From Kuschelorhynchus macadamiae (taxonomy: Eukaryota > Arthropoda > Insecta > Coleoptera > Curculionidae), in the NCBI GenBank assembly GCA_030620095.1, contig JAUTXW010000553.1, forward strand, positions 62,001 through 126,000: a stretch of DNA of 64,000 nucleotides, given 5' to 3'. The notes below the pieces were generated by a model. It was not told the origin of the DNA. It worked only from the letters and a program-made list of their open reading frames with translations, and did not search any database. Numbering within the stretch: the first letter of the stretch is position 1; each line of letters starts with the position of its first letter. Positions 22,470 to 31,960 of the stretch are shown here, in pieces. Position numbers and translations under genes: made by a program.

Positions 22470-24073
22470 TTGGTGATGGATGGCAACCCGAATGTCGACA
22501 TTGTTGTGTTACCGCCAGATCCTGATTATTTGACGGATGAAGACGAAGCCGACGAAGACGAGGTGGGCCTCGCCGAAATTAGAGATGTTCCAGGAGAGTT
22601 AGAGATACAAATAGGAGAAGGGCAGGAAAATGGGAACGAGGATAGTGAAAAAATACAGGAAAGCGTGCAAAAGGGTTCAAAAAAACAAAGACTTTCCGAT
22701 TCGCTACTAAAATGGAAGAAATTTGATCCAAGATATAATTTTATTCACCGAGACTTTACTGCATTAGACAAACAAAAAGCAGATATTCTGAAAAAGGAAT
22801 ATGGTAACCTTACACCACTGCCGGTTTTTGAAAAGTTGCTTTCAAGCGATATGCTAGACTATATAAAGGGATATGCTTTATTGGAATACTCTTATTTTCT
22901 GGGTATCATCAAATTCCAGCAGAAAAAATGTACTGGTCTACAGATGCGGACTTAGGAGTTCCAATTGTACAAGCGGCAATGTCAAGAAATAAATTTTCAA
23001 AGATAAAATCAATGTTACATTTTGCTGATAACGACAAACTAGATAAAGCCGACAGAGCTTTTAAAATTCGCCCTCTTATAGAAAAGTTCAATGAAAAATT
23101 TCGGCAATTTGGAAGTTTTGCATCACATTTTTCAATCGACCAAATGATTGTCAAGTATTACGGGCACCATGGTCTAAAGCAATTTATACGAGGTAAGCCC
23201 ATAAGATTTGGGTATAAACTCTCTGTGCTTCAAATGGATATTGTTATAAATTCATATTTTATACTGGCAAGGAAACAAACCCGCAACCAGGGCTAACACT
23301 AGGATCAAGAGTTGTTACCGAACTGCTCTCTTTTGTATAGACACCAGAGTCTTTTTTGATAACTTTTTTACAAACCGAGACTTGCTTGTTCATTTAAAAA
23401 ATATTGGATTGCGTGCAACGGAAACAGTACGCGATAATAGAACAGATAAATGTCCAATGAAGTCGGCCAAGGAGTTGGGTAAAGACTCACGTGGTTCATT
23501 TGACTATAGACATAATACGAATGCAGACGTTTTGATGGTTAGATTGAATGATAATAAATGCGTAATAGTTGCCACGAATTACGATACAATTAACCCCTTA
23601 GCTAAAGCAGCCCGTTGGAAACGTGATGTTAGACAAAGAGTAAATGTGCCCTGACCGCGACTAATTCAGAATTACAACAAATATATGGGTGGTGTTGACC
23701 ACCATGACTGGCTTATCGGTTAATATGGCATAAAAATACGCGGGAAAAAATGGTATTGGCCCATGTTTACTCGCATTCTAGATATGGCGGTAAAAAATGC
23801 GTAAATTCTGTATCGTTGCATGCACGTACGTGATAGTCTAAACTGTTTGGAATGCCATACATGAAACTAACAGCCTCTACCAAATGCCAAACCAAAGCTA
23901 CGATTGCCCAAACAGACGTTCGATTCGACGGTTTAAACCATTTTATACTATATCGTTCGGGCCAGAGAAGATGTCAGCGCAAAGATTGCAAAAGCAGACC
24001 AAACAGCTATTGTTCTAAATGCGATGTTACACTTTGTGCTAATTGTTTTTGGCCTTACCATCAAAAATAAGAA
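22470..24073 (+). pseudogene. piggyBac-type transposase, near full length, decayed
   Basis: Second piggyBac family. An acidic N-terminus starts at 22470 (MVMDGNPNVDIVVLPPDPDY). The core follows with GYHQIPAEKMYWSTDADLGV, SRNKFSKIKSMLHFADN, SIDQMIVKYYGHHGLKQFIR (first catalytic Asp) and GKPIRFGYKL. Then come DNFFTNRDLLVHLKNIGLRA (second Asp), KCPMKSAKELGK, YNKYMGGVDHHDWL (third Asp), KKWYWPMFTRILDMAVKNA and the C-terminal finger CQRKDCKSRPNSYCSKCD..LCANCFWPYH. All three Asp are recognisable, but frameshifts (about 22895, 23255, 23850) and stops (about 23337, 23652) inactivate it. Position 23700 also reads a stop after WLIG. The 3' TIR is at 24347-24363. Confidence 0.88.
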
Positions 24074-24363
24074 GCCTCCTTTCGTTTTACATATATATGC
24101 TATATATGTTTTTGCTTACAATATAGATAGGATCTAATCCTTTTGTATTATAATCTAGTAACGAAATAAAATTTTTATTAAAATACATTAGGTCAATTTT
24201 TATTGCTTTGGCCAGTGATCTATCTATAGATCACCCATTTTTAAAAAAACTAATACAAATTTTTTTTTTATTTTTTTACAGTAGTCTGAAGGTGTTTTGA
24301 ATAGGAATAAAAAATATTTTATCAAAATTCTAAAAAAGAAATACTTGGGCATTAATGGGTTAA
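24074..24363 (+). mobile_element. piggyBac 3' end with TIR and TTAA
   Basis: The 3' untranslated end holds a palindrome, TGATCTATCTATAGATCA (about 24217-24234). It finishes with GGGCATTAATGGG immediately before TTAA (24360-24363), the expected piggyBac target. The inverted sequence CCCATTAATGCCC is a plausible TIR. Confidence 0.6.
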
Positions 24364-24559
24364 ACAGGTGCAAAAAGTACAAAAAGTACAAAAATTATTT
24401 GTTAAAATTTTTAAGTGACCGTGGACTAAGAAGTTAACGCATAAAGCCTAGGTATATAGATAATGTTTATTGGAGCAGAAATTAAAAAAAATTAAATACA
24501 GAGTATATAAAAAAGTTCAAATATTTTGTCAGGCAAATTATAAACAATACACAACACCC
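24364..24559. other. AT-rich spacer
   Basis: Contains a short AAAAAGTAC direct repeat; nothing else noticed. Confidence 0.3.
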
Positions 24560-24800
24560 TTGTCTCTAGTATGCCTAGTCGCTACGAGGCAGTGTAGAGG
24601 ATTCGTGGTGAAACAACCAGTGACGTAGCCGGGTGTTAGGGGCGGCATCAATAATAGGGGCGCCACAGGGCGCTACCTAAAGGAAACGGGAAGACCAGAA
24701 AAGGAAAGTGCGCGGGCGCCAAAGACTTATTAATGGGGGCGCAATTACAGGAATGCAGCTAAGGGCTTTCTAGCTCACCATATGCCCCTGAATCGAACTA
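24560..24800. repeat. GC-rich insert with CCAGTGACGTAGCC end
   Basis: Composition jumps well above the AT-rich surroundings (GGGCGGCATC, GGGGCGCCACAGGGCGC, GTGCGCGGGCGCC). The start resembles the CAGTGGCGTAG hairpin at 15781. Probably a fragment of a different repeat; no ORF. Confidence 0.4.
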
Positions 24801-25199
24801 AACATTAGCTTTTAGTTTTTCTAGCTTATGCATTTGTAATCATCGTTTTATAAATTATTCTGCATTTGTATAAAGAATATAAAATTTTGAGTTACAAAAT
24901 TGCTTTAAAGTAGATAATGGTTATTTACAAAATAGCTTTTCGATTTAGGCGTAATACAAAAGGTGTACTCCGTTTTACGACGGAAAATCATTGTCAAGTT
25001 TTGACAAAACCCTGTATTTCTCCTCTGGTAATAAAGATACAAACAAAATTCAAAACTTGTTTAGAGATATCAGTGGTTAAGCTTATTAATAGAGGTGTTT
25101 TTGTAAATCGAACAATTGCTTTATTAGGATAAAAATTATTGAAATAAAAGAAATTAAAATGATCTAAAACAGGATATCTATGTGCGACTTAGATACTCA
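24801..25199. other. Unassigned AT-rich sequence
   Basis: A 71-codon open frame (24917-25132, plus) shows no known motif; I do not call it a gene. Confidence 0.3.
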
Positions 25200-25735
25200 G
25201 ATTCTGATTGCTTGTGGTAATAATCAAATTAATAATATTTTTAAAATCAAGTCTTGTGCCAACTACTTAGCTGTTGTTTGTTTCTGAGAATAATCAAACT
25301 ACAGTTTGAATATAATGATCAAAATTAGGAGATAAGGGAGAGATAAAATGAGGGTAAAAACCACCTAATAAAAACCAAAATAACTGTAATTTTTAAACCA
25401 AGTCTTGTGCCAACTACAAATTCAGGTGGTGTTAGCAACTTATAAATTTTATGATGATGTTTTCACCTCCTTATTCCCTAATTTTGACTGTTATAATAAA
25501 ACTGTAGTTTTATTATTATAAGAAACAAACACCACCTAAATATATGTAGTTGGAACAAGTCTTGGTTTAAAAAATACGACTATTTTAATTTTTATGGGTT
25601 TTTTTTACCCTCTTATCCCCTGATTTTTGACATTGTGTTAAAACGGTAGTTAAATTTAACTTAAGCTTTAAATTAAACAGTAAACACCACCAGAGTCTAT
25701 AAAGGGCATAAGTGTTGACTTAAAAAATATCGTTT
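25200..25735. repeat. Inverted repeat of about 230-bp arms with tandem subunits
   Basis: Phrases AGTCTTGTGCCAACTAC, ACTGTAGTTT and CCCTAATTTTGA recur in opposite orientations on either side of about 25440, and the right arm contains a second, more diverged unit (to 25735). It looks like a foldback-type repeat; no coding. Confidence 0.5.
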
Positions 25736-26720
25736 TTTAAAATTTAATGGTTTCTTTCTGTCTGTCTATCTGTCTGTTAGTTCGCAGCATAGCTTAAAGA
25801 CTACTTACCCGATTAACTACAAATTTTGGACAAAAATCAAGGGTTATATGGGGATGACCTGGTAATATTTTGGTAAATATCCAAAATTGTGAAACCAAAT
25901 GGCGGCCTGGTGAAATGTAAAAATATTGTTAAAAAACTCAGGTATCTCAAATTTTGCACAAACATTAAAGTATTATGTTGGAATCAACTGGTAAAATTTT
26001 GAAACGAATCCAGGATGGCGGAACAAAATGGAAGCTTAATAAAATATTTAAAAATTCAGCCTGAATAACTACTTAATGGATTGATTTCAAATTGCGAGCC
26101 ATAGCTAAATGTGGTATAGGGGTCAACTAGTAAAATTGTGGTACAAATTCAAGATATCGGAAAAAATCGCCGCCAAATAAAATGTTTTTAATCGTGAAAA
26201 AATCTCCCTTTGAAGTTTTAGCGTCCCTAGACGCAAAAAAATTTGTTTTATCAATCCCTTCTGCCCGTCTGTCGATCTGTCTGTAAGTTCGCGGCATAGC
26301 TTACAAACTAATCCGATTCAAGTTCAAGTTGTGACCAAAATTAAGAGTCATATGGGGATGATCTGGTAATATTTTGGTAAAAATCCAGTATGGCAAAACG
26401 AAAGGGTGTATAGTGAAATGTTATAAAAATTATATGAAAAAAACCACTTATCCAATTTATTTCAAATTTTGCATAAAAATCAAGTATTATGTTAAAATCA
26501 ACTGGTATAATTTTGGTACGAATCCTACATGACGAAACAAAATGGCGGTATAATAAAATATTTAAAAATTCATACCTCCACATTTTAGCGTCCCTAGATA
26601 CGAAGTGTTTTATCAGTCCCGTTGGTCCGTCTGCCGGTCTGTCTGCCAATTCGCGACTTAGCTTGATGGTGGTAAAAATCCAATATGGCGGAACAATATT
26701 AAAAAAAAAAATTTATAATT
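25736..26720 (+). repeat. K-family array
   Basis: Three truncated tandem starts, each with a CTGTCTGT..GTTCGC.GCATAGCTTA phrase (about 25755, 26260, 26610). They are followed by TTCAAATTTTG..CAAAAATCAAG, GGTAATATTTTGG and AAAATGGCGG subunits. The same subunits form the TIRs of block A. Open frames here are by-products of the repeat. Confidence 0.6.
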
Positions 26721-27085
26721 AATGGTGTATTATTTGGTGTTAAAATTCAGTAAAAAAACATTTTTTTTTTAATTATTGACGTTTCGCAACATAATTGGTA
26801 TTTCCTTAGGACACAATCGTTACCTACTTATGTATACATTAAGAAGACAATTCAAAATTTTCACTTTGTTTTATACATGTAAATAAAATAGAATTCTTTT
26901 GAGTGAACAAAACTGACACAATACTTTTGAATGAACAAAACTGACACGTCACTTTGCAAAATAAAGTCAATGTAACTTACAACACACTAGCAGGACTTGC
27001 GTTTGTTCGGCGGTCAAACTACAATTGAGAAGTGTCAGTTTTGTTTGCGAAATAATTAGCCGTTTCTCCGAATATGAAAGTCTCG
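26721..27085. repeat. 28-bp tandem pair and inverted CAAAACTGACAC motifs
   Basis: CTTTTGAGTGAACAAAACTG.. (26896-26923) is repeated directly at 26924-26951 with few changes. An inverted GTGTCAGTTTTG lies at about 27030. Could be the end of the transposon whose broken gene follows at 27086. Confidence 0.4.
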
Positions 27086-28841
27086 TTAGTGACATCTAGG
27101 TTCTAATTTAAAACGTTTACTTGTGACGTTTTTATACAGTGAAGTAGGCATCTTTTTCGTATTAATTTCGCAAAAAAGCCAAATTTCAAAATATTGAACT
27201 TGTGTCACTTTTGAAGAGTGCGATATTATTATTGGCAGATCGTTCTGGCAGTAGCTATCAAAATGGTCAATTATTATTGTTGCAAAAACTGAGGAATATA
27301 AATCACCTTCAATTTCACTCCACCAGTAGTTACAGCCTTGTTGATTGTTAAGATGGTAAATAGTCAAGTTGTGCATCTTCAACCGTGTCTTAAAATAAAA
27401 TTTGTTAGAATGGTTTACCCGGAAACATTTTAACGGCCTGAGCATCCATAACAAACGTATGGCAAAGCCCTTCTTTACATTTGCTTTTATCTGCATCTTT
27501 AGATTTCCCTGCCAAGTCTTTTAAGGCAATATGTTGATTATAATCAGCTTCTTCAATGTTTCTAGTTTTATATGCTACACACGTATTACCCTGGTCTTTT
27601 TTGGGGATAAAAATAGCAAGATTCAGATTCTCAAATAGCGCGGAGAAGTACTAGGAACTCAGAGGTTTTTTTTGATCTATGGAGCACTTTTTTGTATAAA
27701 TTCTATAAAGGTTAGCTTTCGATTCAAAGGCATATTCGAGATATTGTTTTTTAGAATCTTTCCTACAATAGGCATTTTTTGAAGTTGTGTAAAAAATGTT
27801 TTTAAATTATTGACTTGTTCCTGAGTTTCAATTTCTGTAGCAGATTCGAGCCGACTAGATTTTCTACTATCATTAAGAAAATCAGCAGAAGGAAGAATAC
27901 CATTCACAGTTTTTAGGGACCAATTGGTGACCATTAAGTCCCAACGTGGATAAGAACATTTTCTTGCATACCTGTTTTTTCTTATGGCCAACTTTTAAAA
28001 AATAGTCATAGGTGGTGCTCCGTATTGAATTTTCGACGTACTTTCTTCCAGTTGGTTTAACTTCCATAAGTCCTGCCACATATATTTTTCTTTGGTCCCA
28101 ATTCATTTCTTTTCAAAATTTTGAAAATAATAAGTATCGCTTCTCTTTAGTTATAATGTTGCAAAACCTATTCTTGTGTTTTAAACATTTGGATGATTGA
28201 CAGGTTCGTCCTATTTTCCTGGCTTTTGTCGTTATGAAAAATTTTCCTCTTTTTGTTTCTTGTGTACCCTAAATATTCTTCGCCAGTCATTCTCCCTAAT
28301 TTAGTTTAGTTGTTACTATAAAGTCTGGGTCATTAACTTCCTGAGTTGTAATATTTTTGATCTCATTGTTCTTCAAATATTCCTTTGTTGGCTCTACAGT
28401 ATTTTTAAAATGATTCCCTTGTTGAGTAATCTCTTCTCGTATCTCCACAGAAACTCCTTCATATGCATTGTTATTAGCTAGAACTTCGAAATGGCCTTCA
28501 AAAGCTATTTCAACATTTTCTTGTAACGTATACGGCGGAATAGATGTTAAAATATTGGAAATTCGGTTATCACTTAAGGCATCTAAATTTTGCTCCAACG
28601 TACCATCACACTCTGTGGCTTCTACTAGAAAACTATTTTGCAATGCAATATGAAGAATATCATCACCATTATTTATAGCAGTACTTTGTGTAACGAAAGC
28701 CCTCGATTCTTTAAAGGTATTCAGTGTTGTATATTTTCCATAATCGGATAAATAATATTGTCGCACAAAAAAAATAATTTCTTTGATTTGTGAAAACCCA
28801 ACTTTTACAGAGTGTTTCAGAATATTATCCTTTTGAAACAC
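27086..28841 (-). pseudogene. Insect transposase-like gene (CKKMFLSTLG family), broken
   Basis: Minus-strand remains of a multi-domain protein repeated in many insect genomes. I recognise the family by its motifs but cannot name its superfamily with confidence. In coding order: an acidic, low-similarity N-terminus (28841-28297); a GRTCQSSKCLKHKNRFC-like cysteine motif (about 28220); MNWDQRKIYVAGLMEVKPTG and KKKQVCKKMFLSTLGL (28106-27960); then, through frameshifts, a CVAYKT-type motif (about 27560) and FYFKTRLKMHNLTIYHLNNQ, CNYWWSEIEGDLYSS and DHFDSYCQNDLPIII (27390-27215). The last part resembles an RNase H-like core. At least four shifts or stops and a truncated C-terminus make it nonfunctional. 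Confidence 0.6.
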
Positions 28842-28850
28842 TCTGTAAAA
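28803..28850. repeat. Perfect 17-bp-arm hairpin
   Basis: TTTTACAGAGTGTTTCA (28803-28819) and its exact reverse complement (28834-28850) flank a loop of 14 bases. It overlaps the start of the broken transposase-like frame, so it may be a promoter-side element or a small insertion. Confidence 0.7.
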
Positions 28851-29670
28851 ATTCGGTTTTACAGGTTAAATAAATGGAGTTTTTTAATATGTATTATCAT
28901 AGTTTCAGGAAATAAAAAAAATAAGTATCTTTTCTTATTAGAAAAACGTAGTATCATAAATTGTAGAGAATGTGTAATACCTTGTATCAACAAAAATTAC
29001 TAACCTTGCAAATATAGTGGTTAAATATTCCCAAACTATTTTAAAATCTAGCAACTTACATTACATATTGTAATAACAATAACTAAATTATCAACTTACC
29101 TAAGTAGTACACAAAATTTGCAAAAAATGAAGGACCAGAACAAGCACCCATACGTAAACACAGAAATAACTTGATCCTTGTTATTGTAGGCTTGACAGCA
29201 ATAACACTGAAACGTGCTACTAAAAATGCCGAAATTTCGCGCGCTTTTCATGCCTAAGTTACATCGTACCTCAACAGATGACGCTGACTGTCAGTCTTGA
29301 CAAAATAATTTAATAATTTGAAAAGCCATGAAAGTGATGATACGTGGTTTGCCACTAGGCCATGGATATGCAATTTTAATTTAGTATTAGTTTTTCTAAC
29401 ACCTTTGTGAAGATACTTTTTTTCTTAAACAGTAAAACACATCATCAGCCTAACTCGCAAACTAACCACATAAGTCCTATTCTATCAGTTTTAGAGAAGA
29501 TACAAAAAAAATCATAGAATGTATTTTTTTGGATTTTTTTATGTAATAATACAATTACATCGTTTATTTGAGAAAGGTTAATACTTTGCACTTTTCGAGA
29601 AAATCAATAAAAACTGATTGATAACTTATTAAAAATAACTTATCGTTAAAGTAAATTAAACAAAAAAAAT
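28851..29670. other. No gene recognised
   Basis: AT-rich; includes the probable 5' flank of the minus-strand transposase-like gene. No terminal repeat was found. Confidence 0.3.
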
Positions 29671-29945
29671 CTTACTTCATACCTTCCTCAAATAATCGAT
29701 ATAATTTTACTTGTATTAAAGAGACCCAGTAAAACAATTTTAAAATAAGAATTTCCTCTCCGTGATAATAAAACACATTTTAACTGAACAAATTCATTAA
29801 TAGAAGAAATGCTTAAAAAAACAAAAACAACATAATTATGAAAATGGTAAAACATCTTACTTAGGACTGCCTGAAATAAATGATTAAATGTTGTCTGTTT
29901 TGTTGAATAGACCCGGTAAAACAAGTTCGAAACAAGAATTTGCTC
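29671..29945 (+). repeat. Diverged direct repeat, about 90 bp, two copies
   Basis: Both units run ATCTTACTT ... AAATAAT/ATGAT ... AGACCC.GTAAAACAA.TT..AAA.AAGAATTT.CTCT, at about 29671-29760 and 29852-29945, 181 bases apart. Confidence 0.5.
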
Positions 29946-31059
29946 TAGTAGTATTAAAAGAATTACGTGTTTTGTTCACTTTAGGCTGACGAATAATAAT
30001 TGATCAGTCGAAACCTTTTTTGTTGTATACTTTTAATTAAATATATTCATTATTTGGTTTAATCATTTTTCTTATGGAAAACGAAAAAATGTCATGTTTT
30101 AAACTACCTAAATGAATTTTTAGTTTTGGTTATACATTTTCAACAGAAATATATGGAGCCAAGACAAGTTTGTGTAAAGATGGCATCTCATGAATACCTT
30201 CCGCCGCACTAACATTTGCATTTTTTTTCCGTAAATTTAACTATAATTCCTAACGGATTTCAAAATTCAATTCGCCCGTAGGTATTTTTTACGTACATAC
30301 GATACATATATCTTGATAACATTTAAACCTGCTATACTTTCTTTAGTTTTGGAGTTAGCCATATGAATTTAAAAAACAAACTGAAGGATTGCGTAAGAAA
30401 AATTTTCTGATAATTAAAAAAAAAGCTATTTAAGTTTAAAAGATCACTATAAAATGTATTTTTTAAATGGGGTACCGTGTATTATATGTCTCTCAAATTG
30501 GTCTGCTCTAGCAGATTACAAAATATATCTGACACCTATCTTCAACGACACCTAAGAAATAAAAAAAACCTGCCCTGACAAGTAGCGTGTTGGGGAGGGA
30601 CAACATAGTGTAGTTGATGGGACTACAATACTTTGTGTTTTATGACGGTTTTTCTTAAATGTACCTGGTGTCTTAAGTATAAAGTTATCAAACCAGTTAT
30701 ATAATACGTCCGGAATTTTCTCTGCTATATTTTGAGAGGATATTCTACATATAAAAATATTACAAAAGTTCCTAATGAGTATGAGTCTTGAAACGCTTCG
30801 TTTTCAAGATACAGGGTGTTAAAATTTTAAATATTGTCTTTTTTATCCTTTTACATTTCTAAAGACGTTTAATTAAATTTTCCACAACTATAATTATGTC
30901 TATAGGGAGCAGAATACGTTTAAAAAAAATATACAGTGTCTATTTTGTGCCTGATCCCCGTTCACAGCCTCAAAAAGTTTGTTGTAGCGTTACTGACGTT
31001 AGTACTACTATCGGATTTCCTGCTTTTTTACTCGTAATAGGGAATATTCTAATAGCGAA
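29946..31059. other. No gene; one mariner-type end
   Basis: At about 30786-30835 GAAACGCTTCGTTTTCAAGA is followed by TACAGGGTGTTAAAA, which resembles a mariner-like terminus. No transposase sequence nearby. Confidence 0.35.
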
Positions 31060-31520
31060 AGAATTCCTTCCGAGATTTTTTCAGTTCTTGTCGCCTAGGG
31101 TCCCTGGAACCCGAAAAACATGTTTTCCCATTTCCGTCGGTCTGTCTACGTGGCATAGCTCAAAAACTAGTTATTAGTATCCAATTTGATCAAATTTTGG
31201 CCAAAAATTTAATGGTCATTGGGGATAGGCAGGTAAAAATCCAATATGGTGGAACAAAATGGCAGCTTCAAAACGTAAAAGTAAAATGTGCAGAAAAATA
31301 AAATGTGATGGTGAAATATTTGTATACAGCTGTAATGAAGAAACAAAATGGCGGCCTAATGAAATATTTAGAAATTCAGTACCAAAAAACTACTCTAATT
31401 GCATTAAAATTTTGTACAAAAATCAAGTATGAAACTGGTAAAATTTGCTAATCGAAGAAGTGCGAATTATATACGGCAAAACAAAATGGCGGCCTAATCA
31501 AATGTTAATATTCGGTTTCT
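31060..31520 (+). repeat. K-family copy
   Basis: Carries GGGTCCCTGGAACCC, a CCGTCGGTCTGTC..GCATAGCTC phrase and three AAAATGG subunits. Truncated at both ends. Confidence 0.55.
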
Positions 31521-31645
31521 TGAAATAAAACTGTATTTTATGGAAGAAAATAAGGATAATTTATTTTTAACCACTATGAAAAGTAAAAATTATAAATAAA
31601 TTAAAAACAAAAATAAAATTGTAATAAAAACTACAATGTATAGGA

Positions 31646-31654
31646 TTTGTATAA
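31646..31654 (+). repeat. Target-site duplication, left (TTTGTATAA)
   Basis: Nine bases directly before the MULE left TIR, identical to 35161-35169 directly after the right TIR. Confidence 0.9.
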
Positions 31655-31738
31655 CGCTGTGACTAGGTACACGCTAACTTGTACGTAAATCAGAAAGTTA
31701 TATACACGCGAAACGTCATAAAAGCGATGACGTCATTT
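31655..31738 (+). repeat. MULE left terminal inverted repeat
   Basis: Starts CGCTGTGACTAGGTACACGC and ends GCGATGACGTCATTT. It holds a palindromic TGACGTCA, the same site as in the right TIR. Confidence 0.9.
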
Positions 31739-31960
31739 CTTAGCGTGCTCGTATCGATTGTATTGTCCGTGAACGCTAAAACAAAAATGTAAGATCGACA
31801 TCGATTTATTGTAAGGTACTAGGTAGCTTGGGGTTTCTTAATTTTTAATAAATCAATGTATACTTATATGAAAACATGTATTTAAGATTGCAGAGTCAAA
31901 ACATTGTAAAAATAATTTTTATACATAAGATAATTATTATTAGTGTTAAAGCTTAGAAAA

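Noticed and set aside
26341..26722. Overlapping open frames on both strands in the K array
   Set aside because: They follow the subrepeats and stop at random; the same DNA elsewhere has different frames.
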